NCBI GenBank assembly: GCA_016714225.1
Contig: JADJNS010000038.1
Span: forward strand, 36,122 to 100,121
Direction of reading: 5' to 3'
From: Archangiaceae bacterium
GTDB lineage: Bacteria > Myxococcota > Myxococcia > Myxococcales > Myxococcaceae
Length of the DNA stretch: 64,000 bases
Position numbers and translations under genes: made by a program. Below, piece after piece: positions 22,745 through 31,190 of this stretch (positions are counted from its first letter, which is position 1; each line of letters opens with the position of its first letter). The notes under the pieces are model-generated. The model was given only the letters and a program-made list of their open reading frames with translations. It did not search any database and was not told the origin of the DNA.

Positions 22745-25471
22745 ATGCGCTCGCTCCCTCGACGTGACCCGCGTCGTCCTCGAGCAGAACCCCGCGGGTG
22801 GGGGCGAGCGGTCGCGGTGTCGGCGGTGCTGTGGGCGGCGTCGGCCGGGGCCCAGCCGGTGCCCCAGCAGCAGCCCTTCGTGATTCCCGCCCCGGTGGGA
22901 GTGCACACCCTCAGCCCGCAGTTCCTCAACGCGTCGGGCGAGGTGGTCGGCACGGCGCTGCACTTCGGCAACTACTACTCGCTCTACCTCTACCGCGGCG
23001 GCCAGGTGCTGCTGGCGTACACCACGCCCGACGGCGGCACCTTCGACCTCCCCTCGGTGCACGACCTCGACAACACCGGCAGGTTCGGCGGGCACTACCA
23101 GGTCCCCTCGACCTCGCCCGACGGCGGGCCGAGCGTCAGCTTTCGCGCCGCCGTGTGGGACCGCGCCCTGGCCCGCACCGACGTGGGCAGCGACCGCACC
23201 CAGCTGATGGCGCTGAGCAGCTCGGGGGGCACCGCCGTTCGCTTCGTGCCGCAGAACAGCGACCCGGCGACGCTCACCCTCACCGCCGGCCCTGATGCGG
23301 GCTCGGCGACCTTCCCCTTCCGCGGAATGGCGACCCGCAGCATGAACGACCACGACGAGCTCTGTTACACGAACCAGGCGGGGCAGGCGGTGGTGTGGCG
23401 CGACGGCGTCGAGACCCCGATTCCCACCCAGGGCTACGTCTCGCTCAGCTGCAGCGCGGTGAACAACCTCGGCCACGCGCTGGTCTTGGCCACCACTCCC
23501 AGCAATCAGCAGGTGGTGGGCCTCTGGCGCGGCGGCGACGCCGGCGTCGCCGTGCTGCCGCTCGGTCTCACCTCGCCGAGCCTCTATGCGATGAACGACG
23601 CCGACCAGGTGCTCGCCTATGGCCGCCTGGGCGGCCCCGGAGGAGCGATCACGCTGGTGCTGTTCACCAACAACCGCACGATTCCCGTTCAAGACTTCAT
23701 CAACCCCGACTCGGGCTTCGTGATCTCGGGCGTCACCGCCGGTGGGTTCGATCTCAACAACTCGGGCCAGATTCTGGCCAACGCGGGGAAGCCGGGCGTG
23801 CTTCCCGCTCGGGGGTACTCGCTCATCATCGACACCCAGTCGTGCAAAGACAGCAACGGTGACGGGGTGCTCGACGACGACGAAGACGGCCTCTGCGACA
23901 ACTGGGAGACCACCGGCATCGACTTCGATCTGAACGGCCAGCCCGACCTGATCCTCCCCGGCGCGAACCCCCGGCACAAAGACCTGTACGTCGAGATCGA
24001 CTGGATGGAGCAGCACCAGCCCTTCGACGCGGCGCTGCAGCGGGTGGTGGCGGCGTTCGCCGCAGCGCCGGTGAGCAACCCCGACGGCATGACCGGCATC
24101 AAGGTGCACCTCGAGCTCGGCGAGCAGGCGGTCGAGCACCGGCAGGACATGAGCATCGACGCCGACTTCGATGTGGTGAAGCGCGCGTCGTTCGGTACGC
24201 CCGCGCAGCGGGCGTCGCTGCCCACCCTCGCGGCGAAGCGGCTCGCCTACCGCTACGCGCTGTTCGCGCACGCGCAGCCCGACGGCACCTTCAGCGGCAT
24301 TGCCGAGCTGCCGGGCAACGACCTGCTGGTGACCCTGGGCTGGTTCGGCCCGTCGATGCAGGGGCACAAGCAGGGCACGGTCGACCAGCAGGCCGGCACG
24401 TTCATGCACGAGCTCGGGCACACGCTCAACCTGCACCACGGGGGCAGCGACGACATCTCGTGCAAGCCGAACTACCTGAGCGTGATGAACTACCTGTTCC
24501 AGTTCGACGGCAACCCGGTGATCGGCCGCCCGCTCGATTTCTCGCGCAGCAAGCTCGCGACGCTCGACGAGTCGGCCTTGAGCGAGCCGGCCGGCATCGG
24601 TGGCCCCGCCGGCAGCGTCACTGCCTGGTACGACCCGGCCCTCGCCGGCATCGATCCGTACTCGGCTCCCGGCGACGGGCCGATCGACTGGAACGATGAC
24701 GGCGTCGCGACCAACGCCAGCCTGAGCGCCGACATCACTCGGGGGTGCCTGGTGGGGATCGACGTGCTCAACGGGTTCGACGATTGGGCCAACCTGAAGC
24801 TCGGCTTTCGCGACGCCACCGACTTCGGCGACGGCGCCCACCTCTCGGTGTCCCGCGACGAGCTGACCTTCGCCCAGGCCCTGGCCCAGAGCCCCGACAG
24901 CGACAACGACGGGCTCAAGAACCTCGAAGACAACTGCCCGGGCGTCTCCAACTCGGCCCAGCTCGACGTCGATGGAGATGGCGTCGGCAACGGGTGCGAC
25001 ACCTGCGTGAGCGTCTTCAACCCCGGCCAGGAGCTCGGCGCCTGCATGTCGCTTCCTGACGGAGGCTCTGCCGCCGATGGCGGCACCGTCGACGCCGGGG
25101 TGGTGGGTGATGCCGGCGTGGGTGGCGACGCGGGCATGCCCGACGCGGGGGGGGCCGACGCCGGCCCGGTCGACGCCGGCCCGGTCGACGATGATGGCGG
25201 CTCGATGCTGGCCGACGCGGGAGGAACAGGCGGCGGCTCAGCGGGCGGCGCAGGCGGCGGCTCCGCGGGCGGCTCGGCAGGCGGCTCTGCGGGCGGCTCG
25301 GCAGGCGGCTCGGCAGGCGGCTCGGCAGGCGGCTCGGCAGGCGGCTCGGCAGGCGGCGACATGCAACAGCCAGGCGGCTGCGGCTGCGGGGCAGGGCCGG
25401 GAGGAGCGTTGGCGGTGCTCGGCATGCTGCTGTTGCGCGCGCGGCGGTGGCGTCGGCGGTCGGCGGTGTGA
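22745..25471 (+). CDS. Metzincin-like metalloprotease, TSP3 repeats, MYXO-CTERM
   Basis: Exported protein of 908 aa from the ATG at 22745 (a GTG lies 36 bp upstream). After the signal peptide there is a 330-residue beta-propeller-like region, an EF-hand-like segment (DSNGDGVLDDDEDGLCDNWE) and a catalytic domain. The zinc site HELGHTLNLHH matches HExxHxxxxxH, followed by a Met-turn candidate (SVMNY), the metzincin signature. Next come thrombospondin type-3 calcium repeats (DSDNDGLKNLEDNCP; DVDGDGVGNGCDTC), a Asp-Ala-Gly linker, about nine GGSA repeats at 25230-25360 and a GCGCG/hydrophobic/Arg MYXO-CTERM tail. It is a likely cell-surface zinc protease; the substrate is unknown. Confidence 0.85.
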   Translation: MRSLPRRDPRRPRAEPRGWGRAVAVSAVLWAASAGAQPVPQQQPFVIPAPVGVHTLSPQFLNASGEVVGTALHFGNYYSLYLYRGGQVLLAYTTPDGGTFDLPSVHDLDNTGRFGGHYQVPSTSPDGGPSVSFRAAVWDRALARTDVGSDRTQLMALSSSGGTAVRFVPQNSDPATLTLTAGPDAGSATFPFRGMATRSMNDHDELCYTNQAGQAVVWRDGVETPIPTQGYVSLSCSAVNNLGHALVLATTPSNQQVVGLWRGGDAGVAVLPLGLTSPSLYAMNDADQVLAYGRLGGPGGAITLVLFTNNRTIPVQDFINPDSGFVISGVTAGGFDLNNSGQILANAGKPGVLPARGYSLIIDTQSCKDSNGDGVLDDDEDGLCDNWETTGIDFDLNGQPDLILPGANPRHKDLYVEIDWMEQHQPFDAALQRVVAAFAAAPVSNPDGMTGIKVHLELGEQAVEHRQDMSIDADFDVVKRASFGTPAQRASLPTLAAKRLAYRYALFAHAQPDGTFSGIAELPGNDLLVTLGWFGPSMQGHKQGTVDQQAGTFMHELGHTLNLHHGGSDDISCKPNYLSVMNYLFQFDGNPVIGRPLDFSRSKLATLDESALSEPAGIGGPAGSVTAWYDPALAGIDPYSAPGDGPIDWNDDGVATNASLSADITRGCLVGIDVLNGFDDWANLKLGFRDATDFGDGAHLSVSRDELTFAQALAQSPDSDNDGLKNLEDNCPGVSNSAQLDVDGDGVGNGCDTCVSVFNPGQELGACMSLPDGGSAADGGTVDAGVVGDAGVGGDAGMPDAGGADAGPVDAGPVDDDGGSMLADAGGTGGGSAGGAGGGSAGGSAGGSAGGSAGGSAGGSAGGSAGGSAGGDMQQPGGCGCGAGPGGALAVLGMLLLRARRWRRRSAV

Positions 25472-25600
25472 CGGGAGCGCGCGCTCACCGTCGAGCCGGC
25501 CGGCGCCGGCACTCTGGTGAGTGACGTTCGGCTTCGCGCCTTCTCGCCGCCCGCCAGCACGGCAAGCCCTGCGTCGTCGCCTCGAAGCTTCGAAGCCGGG

Positions 25601-28432
25601 CTACGGCGGAGTCCCAGAAGCGACCGACACCGCGCCCGCTTCGGGGTGGGCCGCCACCCACGCGTCGAGCGCTTCGAGGTCCTTCTTCCCGTGAGGGCCT
25701 CCGGCGGCGAGCGCGGCCCGCGCGGCGGCGAGCAGCTGCCGGGGGCGGTCGCGGTCACCCTGGGCAGCCCACAGCGCGCGCGCTCGCGTGAAGCGCGCGA
25801 CGGCGAGCAGCACCGGGTCGCTGTTGGCGTGCTCTCGCAGGTTCACCGCGCGGGTGGCCCGGGGGAGCGCGCCCTTCACGTCGCCCTGCTCGAGGTCGAG
25901 CTGCGCCAGCGCGACCAGGTCGTACGCGAGCGAAGCGTGCTCGGGGCCCAGTCGCTTCTCGCGCACCGACAGCGCCCGGAGCAGGGTGGCCCGCGCCGCG
26001 TCGAGCTGCCGGTTGGCCTTCTGCGCCGAGGCGAGGCTGTTGAGCAGCGCGCCGAGGTTGGGGTGGTCGGGGCCCAGCACCTCGGTGCCGAGCGCGACCG
26101 CGCGCTCGCAGGTGGCCAGGCCCGCGGCCACGGCTCCCGACGCGATCTCCGCCACGCACACGTTGTTGAGCGAGGTCACCACCTGCGGGTGCTTGGGCCC
26201 CAGCGCCGCCTCGCGCACCTCGAGCGCGCGCCGGTAGGTCTCGAGCGCCTTGGGCAGCTCGCCGAGGTCTTCGTAGACCAGCCCCAGGTTGTTGAGGGCC
26301 GAGGCGGTGTCGGGGTGCTGCGGGCCCAGCTCGGCGCGAAACAGCTCGACCGCGCGCGTGTCGGCCGCCAGCGCCTCGGAGTAGCGGCCCCGCATCTGCA
26401 GCACCGCGCCGAGGTTGCCGACGAAGCTGCCGAGCATCGCCGCGTCGGCCCCGTGCAGCCGCTGGTACGTGGTGGCGGCGAGCTCGAAGTGCCGCTGCGC
26501 CTCTTCGAGGCGGTTGGCGTTGCGTTCGATCGCGCCGAGGTTGTTGTGCAGCCAGACCGCGAGCTCTTCGTCGCCGCCCAGGCGTTCGAGCAAGCCCTCG
26601 GCGATGTTCGCTGCCCGCCGGCCGGCCTGCTCCTGCGCGCGCTGGTAGCCCTGCACGTAGACCAGGTCGACCCACCCGCGGGCCAGCGCGCGGGTGTCGC
26701 CGGCCCGCTCGGCCGCCGAGATGGCCCGGTACAGCTCGTCTTCGGCCGTGGCGGGGTCGCCCCCGCGCCCGCTCGCCCGCGCCAGCACCAGGCGGGTCTC
26801 CACTTCGAGCGGCAGGTACCCCGTGGCCCTCGCCTCGATCATCACGGCGCTGGCACGCTCTCGGCTCGCGGCGTAGCGGCCCGCCGCCAGCAGCGCCGTG
26901 GCCACCGCCAGGTGCTCACGCACCTCGGCCACTGCGGCCCGCTGCCCGGGCGGAACCCCGAAGACCGGCCTGGTCAACACCGACTTCGCCTCGCAGCGCG
27001 CCAGCGGCTCGAGCGCCTCGGCGGCCACGCGCGCCTTCTCGACCACCGCCGGGTCGGCAGAGGCCAGGAGCGCCGTGAGCGCCGCCAGTTGTTGCCGGCG
27101 TTCTCCCAGGCAGGCCACGCGCAGCTGCAGCACCTCTTCCGACTGCTCGGTGCGCACTCGCGTCGCGATGCACGCCTCTTCGTTCATCGCCACCCACGCA
27201 GCCGCATAGGTGTCGAGGGTGCGCGAGGTGCCGCTGAGCATCGCCGCGGCGTACGGCGCCGGCGAGGCCGAGAAAGAGGCCTTGAGCTTCGCGCGCTGCG
27301 CGTCGTCCCAGATGCCGGCGAGCGGGGCGGCGCCCGTGCGGCAGGCGGCGAGATGGCGGGCGTTCGCCGAGGCGAGCCAGGCCACCGCCCCGACGCAGCC
27401 GACGGCCGCGATCAGGGCCGCGCCCACGCGCCAGCGGGTGCGCGCGGGGTCTCTCGAGAGCGCCTCGAGCAGCGCGGTCATGTCGGGCCAGCGCTGGGCG
27501 GGGTCGGCGTAGAGGCCGCGCAGCACCACCCGCTTGAGCCACCCCGGTACCGCGCTGGGCGCAGGGGGCGCCGGGGCGGTGTGGGCCACCGCCTCGAGCA
27601 GGTCGGGGACGCTGTCGGCAGCGAACGGTCGCACGCCGTACAGGCCCTCGTAGAGCGCGACGCAGAAGCTGAACTGATCCGACCGGGCGTCGGCCGAGGC
27701 GCCGCTCAGCTGCTCGGGCGACATGTAGACCGGAGTGCCGACCAGCTCGCGCGGCGAGAGCCCTCCCGCGCCCGAGCTGGCCAGCCCGAAGTCGCTCACC
27801 CGCACCGAACCGTCGTTGCGCACCAGCACGTTGGCCGGCTTGAAGTCGCGGTGCACCAGCCCGGCAGCGTGCGCCGCCTGCAGGCCGCGGCCGGCGTCGA
27901 CGAACCGCGACAGCACTGCGCGCCACGGCCGGCGCTGCTGCGCGAGCCAGCTCTCGAGGGTGCCGCCCTCGACGTACTCCATGGCCACGAAGAGCTGGTC
28001 TCTGAACGAGCCGACGTCGTGAACGATGGCCACGTTGGGGTGGCTCAGCCGCGCCATGGCGCGCGCTTCGCGCTCGAGTCGGGCGCGCGCGGTCTCGAGG
28101 TCGGGGTGGGCGAGATCGCTGCGCAGCAGCTTCAGCGAGATCTTCCGATCGAGCGCGGGGTCATAGGCCGCGTAGACCACGCCCATCGAGCCGGCGCCCA
28201 GCGGCTCGAGCACCACGTACCGGCCGACCGCAGTGCCCCGCTCGAGCAGGGTGGGCCGCTCGGCGCGTTGCGGGGCGCCGGCCGGCACCGTCGCCTTCAC
28301 CATCGAGGTGGCGAGCTTGCGGCAGGCGTCGCAGCGGTCGAGGTGCTCTTCGACTGCCGCGACCGCCTCAGGGGCCATCGACCCCTGCATGAACGCGATC
28401 AGCGCGTCCTCGTCGAGGTGCGGGCGCTCCAT
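25601..28432 (-). CDS. zf-HC2 / Ser-Thr kinase / TPR protein
   Basis: Membrane protein of 943 aa. Residues 1-45 hold an HxxxCxxC zinc motif (EEHLDRCDACRKL) like the zf-HC2 domain of anti-sigma factors. The kinase domain (about 70-330) has GAGSMGVVYAAYD, HRDFKPANVLV and DFGLAS. A membrane helix lies near 355-375, followed by more than ten TPR-like repeats (for example ALNNLGLVYEDLGELPKAL). ATG 28432 is chosen because the zinc domain starts there, as in the paralogue at 57761. A GTG at 28489 would overlap the stop of the repeat-protein gene. It is last in an apparent unit with the sigma factor and repeat protein. The zinc domain next to a sigma factor suggests kinase-controlled sigma sequestration; this is inference. 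Confidence 0.85.
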   Translation of the reverse strand: MERPHLDEDALIAFMQGSMAPEAVAAVEEHLDRCDACRKLATSMVKATVPAGAPQRAERPTLLERGTAVGRYVVLEPLGAGSMGVVYAAYDPALDRKISLKLLRSDLAHPDLETARARLEREARAMARLSHPNVAIVHDVGSFRDQLFVAMEYVEGGTLESWLAQQRRPWRAVLSRFVDAGRGLQAAHAAGLVHRDFKPANVLVRNDGSVRVSDFGLASSGAGGLSPRELVGTPVYMSPEQLSGASADARSDQFSFCVALYEGLYGVRPFAADSVPDLLEAVAHTAPAPPAPSAVPGWLKRVVLRGLYADPAQRWPDMTALLEALSRDPARTRWRVGAALIAAVGCVGAVAWLASANARHLAACRTGAAPLAGIWDDAQRAKLKASFSASPAPYAAAMLSGTSRTLDTYAAAWVAMNEEACIATRVRTEQSEEVLQLRVACLGERRQQLAALTALLASADPAVVEKARVAAEALEPLARCEAKSVLTRPVFGVPPGQRAAVAEVREHLAVATALLAAGRYAASRERASAVMIEARATGYLPLEVETRLVLARASGRGGDPATAEDELYRAISAAERAGDTRALARGWVDLVYVQGYQRAQEQAGRRAANIAEGLLERLGGDEELAVWLHNNLGAIERNANRLEEAQRHFELAATTYQRLHGADAAMLGSFVGNLGAVLQMRGRYSEALAADTRAVELFRAELGPQHPDTASALNNLGLVYEDLGELPKALETYRRALEVREAALGPKHPQVVTSLNNVCVAEIASGAVAAGLATCERAVALGTEVLGPDHPNLGALLNSLASAQKANRQLDAARATLLRALSVREKRLGPEHASLAYDLVALAQLDLEQGDVKGALPRATRAVNLREHANSDPVLLAVARFTRARALWAAQGDRDRPRQLLAAARAALAAGGPHGKKDLEALDAWVAAHPEAGAVSVASGTPP

Positions 28433-28485
28433 CTCGACGTGCTTAGCATGTACGCCCGGTCGCCCGGGCGCACCGCTCCTTCGGC

Positions 28486-29320
28486 TCACAACGGGTCGTC
28501 AGCGCGAATTTTCTCGATCGGGCCAGAGGTCGGCACGGGGTCATCGGCGCGAATCTTCTCGATCGGCCCGGGGGTCACCGGATCGTCGGCGCGAATCTTC
28601 TCGATCGGGCCGGAGCTCGGCACGGGGTCATCGGCGCGAATCTTCTGAATCGGGCCGCTCGGGCTGCTCGGGCCAGAGGTCGGCACGGGGTCATCGGCGC
28701 GAATCTTCTGAATCGGGCCGCTCGGGTGCTCGGGCCGGAGCTCGGCACGGGTCATCGGCGCGGATCTTCTGAATCGGGCCGCTCGGGCTGCTCGGGCCGG
28801 AGCTCGGCACGGGGTCATCGGCGCGGATCTTCTGAATCGGGCCGCTCGGGCTGCTCGGGCCGGAGCTCGGCACGGGGTCATCGGCTCGAATCTTCTGAAT
28901 CGGGCCGCTCGGGCCGCTCGGGCTGACGGGGTCATCGGCGCGGATCTTCTGAATCGGGCCGCTCGGGCCGCTCGGGCTGACGGGGTCGTCGGCGCGCACC
29001 TTCTCGATGCCGCCGCTGGGGAGGGGCACGTACCGCGAGGTGGGGCGCAGGGTCACCAACTCGGGCTCGGCGCAGGTGGCGCGGAAGTCGCTCGCTCCCT
29101 GGAGCTCGGGCATCCGCCACAGCTGGTTCCGCTCGGCGGCCGGCAGCGGCGCGGTGTCGACCGCGCGGGCCAACGCGCGCTTGTCTCCTTCGCCGACGGC
29201 CAGCTGGCTGAGCGCGCCGAGCGTCTTCTTCAGCTCGGGGGTGACCTGCCCGTCACGGGCGGTAGCGGTGAACTGGGTGAGCAGCGTCGCGAAATCATTG
29301 CCACTTCGAATGCGAGTCAT
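28486..29320 (-). CDS. RADDP-repeat protein, frameshifted in repeats
   Basis: Small protein with a helical N-terminus (residues 1-95; DGQVTPELKKTLGALSQLA) followed by ten copies of I(Q/E)K(I/V)RADDP separated by Ser/Pro/Gly linkers such as VPSSGPSSPSGP. Two single-base losses relative to neighbouring repeats (near 28726 and 28750) break the frame; uncorrected, translation ends at 28691. Corrected, it runs to the TGA at 28486 (about 278 aa), which overlaps a GTG of the kinase gene, supporting the longer form. The start at 29320 has AAAAGGAG inside a hairpin. The family is not recognised. The Ser-rich linkers could be kinase targets and the basic/acidic motif a short linear binding motif; both ideas are untested. 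Confidence 0.7.
28489..29010. repeat. Ten tandem RADDP-encoding repeats
   Basis: Degenerate tandem array with units of about 40-63 bp, ten in all, lying within the repeat-protein gene. On the + strand each unit reads roughly GTCATCGGCGCGAATCTTCT plus a GC-rich linker. Units near 28.6-28.9 kb are almost identical to each other, implying recent expansion; end units are more diverged (shorter linkers, EK instead of QK). It is coding, not a CRISPR. Confidence 0.85.
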
Positions 29321-29354
29321 GGGTGAGGCTCCTTTTGGTGAAGAGGAGCCACCC
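29321..29354 (-). promoter_or_regulatory. Hairpin sequestering the RBS of the repeat protein
   Basis: On the coding (minus) strand GGCTCCT (29350-29344) pairs with AGGAGCC (29333-29327) across a 10-nt loop. The stem extends by GGGT/ACCC after a 2-nt bulge. The 3' arm contains the Shine-Dalgarno AAAAGGAG and the stem ends directly at the ATG. A very similar hairpin lies before the unrelated-looking gene that starts at 51007. Confidence 0.6.
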
Positions 29355-29379
29355 ACTCGTGGGCGGTTGCAGAAAATCG

Positions 29380-30255
29380 TTACTGCGCGGTGATCGCCAG
29401 CACGCGGCGGATGCTCAGGTCGAGCCGGCTGCGCAGCACGCCCATCAGGCTGTCGAGCTCGGCGCCACCCAGCTTGAGGCGGGCCTGCAGCTCACGCCGT
29501 ATGTTGCGCGCCAGCTCGTGCCGCGCGGCTTCGAGCCACCGAAACGCGGTGGTGCGGTGGGTGCGGTAGAACGCGCCGATCTGATCGATGGTGAGCGCGT
29601 CGAGCACGTGCATGCGCAGCAGGTTTCGCTCGCGTGCCGAGAGCGCCGCGAAAGACGCTTCGAACGCAGCACTGAAGTCGCTCGCATGCCGGCCGCGAAT
29701 GATCTCCAGCTCGACGTCTTCGACCGAAGCCCGCTCGAGCTCGAGCGCCTCATTCAAGGGCTCGTGCTGCTTCTCGCTGCGCTTGAGCTTGAGCGCGTCG
29801 CGCACCGCGGTGGCGCGCAGCCAGTGCACCAGCGAGCCTCGGCCGCGGTACTCGGCGATCTTCCCTTCCAGCAGCAGCTTCTGTCGCAGCCGCTGGTGAA
29901 CCTCGTCGACGAAGTGGGCCGCGCCATCGACCCGGGCGATGGCCCGGCGCGCTTCTGACGCCAGCTGCCGCTCGAGCTCGGCAAGCGCCGCCGGCAGGCC
30001 CAGGGCGCACGCGCAGGCGAGGTACAGGTCGCTGGCATGCACCGCCACCAGGCGCTCGACCAGCTCGCCGCCGACGTCGAGCCGCTCGGCGAGGTGCCGC
30101 AAGAACGCCTCTTCAGGCACGGCGAGCGCCGGCCACACCTCGCGGCACTCCTTCACGACCGCCTCGAGCTGCGCTTGTAACGCGTCGAGCTCGACGTCCG
30201 CTGCCGGAGCCGCCAGCGATTGGATCAGCGTTTGCGCGAGGCCAGGCGCTCCCAT
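29380..30255 (-). CDS. Sigma-70 family factor, Myxococcales type
   Basis: Protein of 291 aa resembling the Myxococcales-restricted sigma-70 group (TIGR03001-like). It has a long helical N-terminal extension and region 2 (IAEYRGRGSLVHWLRATAVRD). Region 4 has a clear helix-turn-helix (LSARERNLLRMHVLDALTIDQI, then FYRTHRTTAFRWLEAAR) and a C-terminal helical tail. It is first in the minus-strand series sigma / RADDP-repeat protein (59 bp later) / zinc-kinase-TPR protein. The paralogue is at 60666-61553. It likely directs a dedicated regulon under control of the adjacent kinase. Confidence 0.85.
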   Translation of the reverse strand: MGAPGLAQTLIQSLAAPAADVELDALQAQLEAVVKECREVWPALAVPEEAFLRHLAERLDVGGELVERLVAVHASDLYLACACALGLPAALAELERQLASEARRAIARVDGAAHFVDEVHQRLRQKLLLEGKIAEYRGRGSLVHWLRATAVRDALKLKRSEKQHEPLNEALELERASVEDVELEIIRGRHASDFSAAFEASFAALSARERNLLRMHVLDALTIDQIGAFYRTHRTTAFRWLEAARHELARNIRRELQARLKLGGAELDSLMGVLRSRLDLSIRRVLAITAQ

Positions 30256-30338
30256 CGCCCACGATCAGTCTCTGGCGCGAGGGCGGCTGTCAAACCGCGC
30301 GCGCGCCAGGCGCCACCCGCGTGCCCCTCGCCCAAAAC

Positions 30339-30845
30339 TCACGCCTCTTCGACGGTGACCTCAGACGGCAGCTGCACCTCTTCACAGTCGCGCGCGGTGC
30401 CGTCTTCCCACACCAGCAGCGCGAGCTCGGCCGGCTGGTCGAGCGCCACGAACGGGTGGTGCCAGGTGCCGACCGCGTAGTTGATGCCCAGGCCCGGCCC
30501 GGCGACGAACGCGCGCAGGCCGCCCCAGTCGGGCTGGCCGTCGAGCGTGCTCGGCGCCACCACCACCAGGTACCGCGCGCACCGCAGGGGTATGAAGGCC
30601 TGCGACGAGCACGGGTGCCGCTCGAGCAGGCGCAGCTTCAGCGGCAGCGACTGCGGCAGCGAGCGCACCATGGCCAGGTTCGGCGCGCAGGTGGTGCCGC
30701 GCGAGTTGGTGAGCGCCGCCGCGCGATCGAGCCGCATCGCGGTGCCCTGGTTCATGTTGGGGTCGCCCTGAAAAGGCGACTGCAGCACCTGCCCGAACGG
30801 CGCGAACGCGGCCGCGGTCAGCGCTTCGGTGCGAAGGGTGCGCAT
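30339..30845 (-). CDS. allA: Ureidoglycolate lyase
   Basis: Protein of 168 aa of the AllA family, which cleaves ureidoglycolate to glyoxylate and urea, the last step of allantoate breakdown. Characteristic stretches are AAFAPFGQVLQ at the start, LERHPCSSQAFIPL in the middle (cupin strand with the His and Gln of the active site) and GTWHHPFVALD near residue 130. Length is normal (about 160-170). It starts 2 bp after the HIU-hydrolase stop and is the last gene of the purine operon. Confidence 0.88.
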   Translation of the reverse strand: MRTLRTEALTAAAFAPFGQVLQSPFQGDPNMNQGTAMRLDRAAALTNSRGTTCAPNLAMVRSLPQSLPLKLRLLERHPCSSQAFIPLRCARYLVVVAPSTLDGQPDWGGLRAFVAGPGLGINYAVGTWHHPFVALDQPAELALLVWEDGTARDCEEVQLPSEVTVEEA

Positions 30846-30847
30846 CT

Positions 30848-31186
30848 TCAGGAGCCCCGGTAGGTCGAGAAGCCGAACGGGTTGAGCAGCAGCGGCACGT
30901 GGTAGTGCTCGCTGGCCGCCTTCACCACGAAGTCGATGGTGACCACCGGGTAGAAGGCCTCGGTGCCGAGAGCCTTGAAGTACGACTCGACCTCGAAGCG
31001 AATGCGGTAGGTGCCCGCCGCCGCGAGGGTCTCGAGCAGCGGCTTGACCCGGCCGTCTTCATTGGTGACGCCCTCTGCGACGCGACGCCACGAGCCGTCG
31101 GCCGCCGAGCGCAGCTCGAGCGAGACGGTGACCCCGGCGGCCGGCTTGCCGCGGGTGGTGTCGAGAATGTGCGTGCTGATGCCCAT
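30848..31186 (-). CDS. uraH: 5-hydroxyisourate hydrolase
   Basis: Transthyretin-like protein of 112 aa that opens 5-hydroxyisourate to OHCU. The catalytic histidine signature STHILDTTRGKPA is at the N-terminus, the Arg site around residue 47 is plausible, and the protein ends in the diagnostic YRGS tetrapeptide. Length is typical. It lies 4 bp after the allantoicase-OHCU decarboxylase gene, so it supplies the substrate for that fused enzyme. Confidence 0.92.
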   Translation of the reverse strand: MGISTHILDTTRGKPAAGVTVSLELRSAADGSWRRVAEGVTNEDGRVKPLLETLAAAGTYRIRFEVESYFKALGTEAFYPVVTIDFVVKAASEHYHVPLLLNPFGFSTYRGS

Positions 31187-31190
31187 GGTT

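Noticed and set aside
25225..25365. Mobile or minisatellite repeat of GGCGGCTCGGCA type
   Set aside because: It is in frame and codes for a GGSA spacer before the sorting tail, so it is explained as a protein linker.
28489..29010. CRISPR array
   Set aside because: Units are tandem without unique spacers, translate to a repeated peptide, and no cas gene is near.
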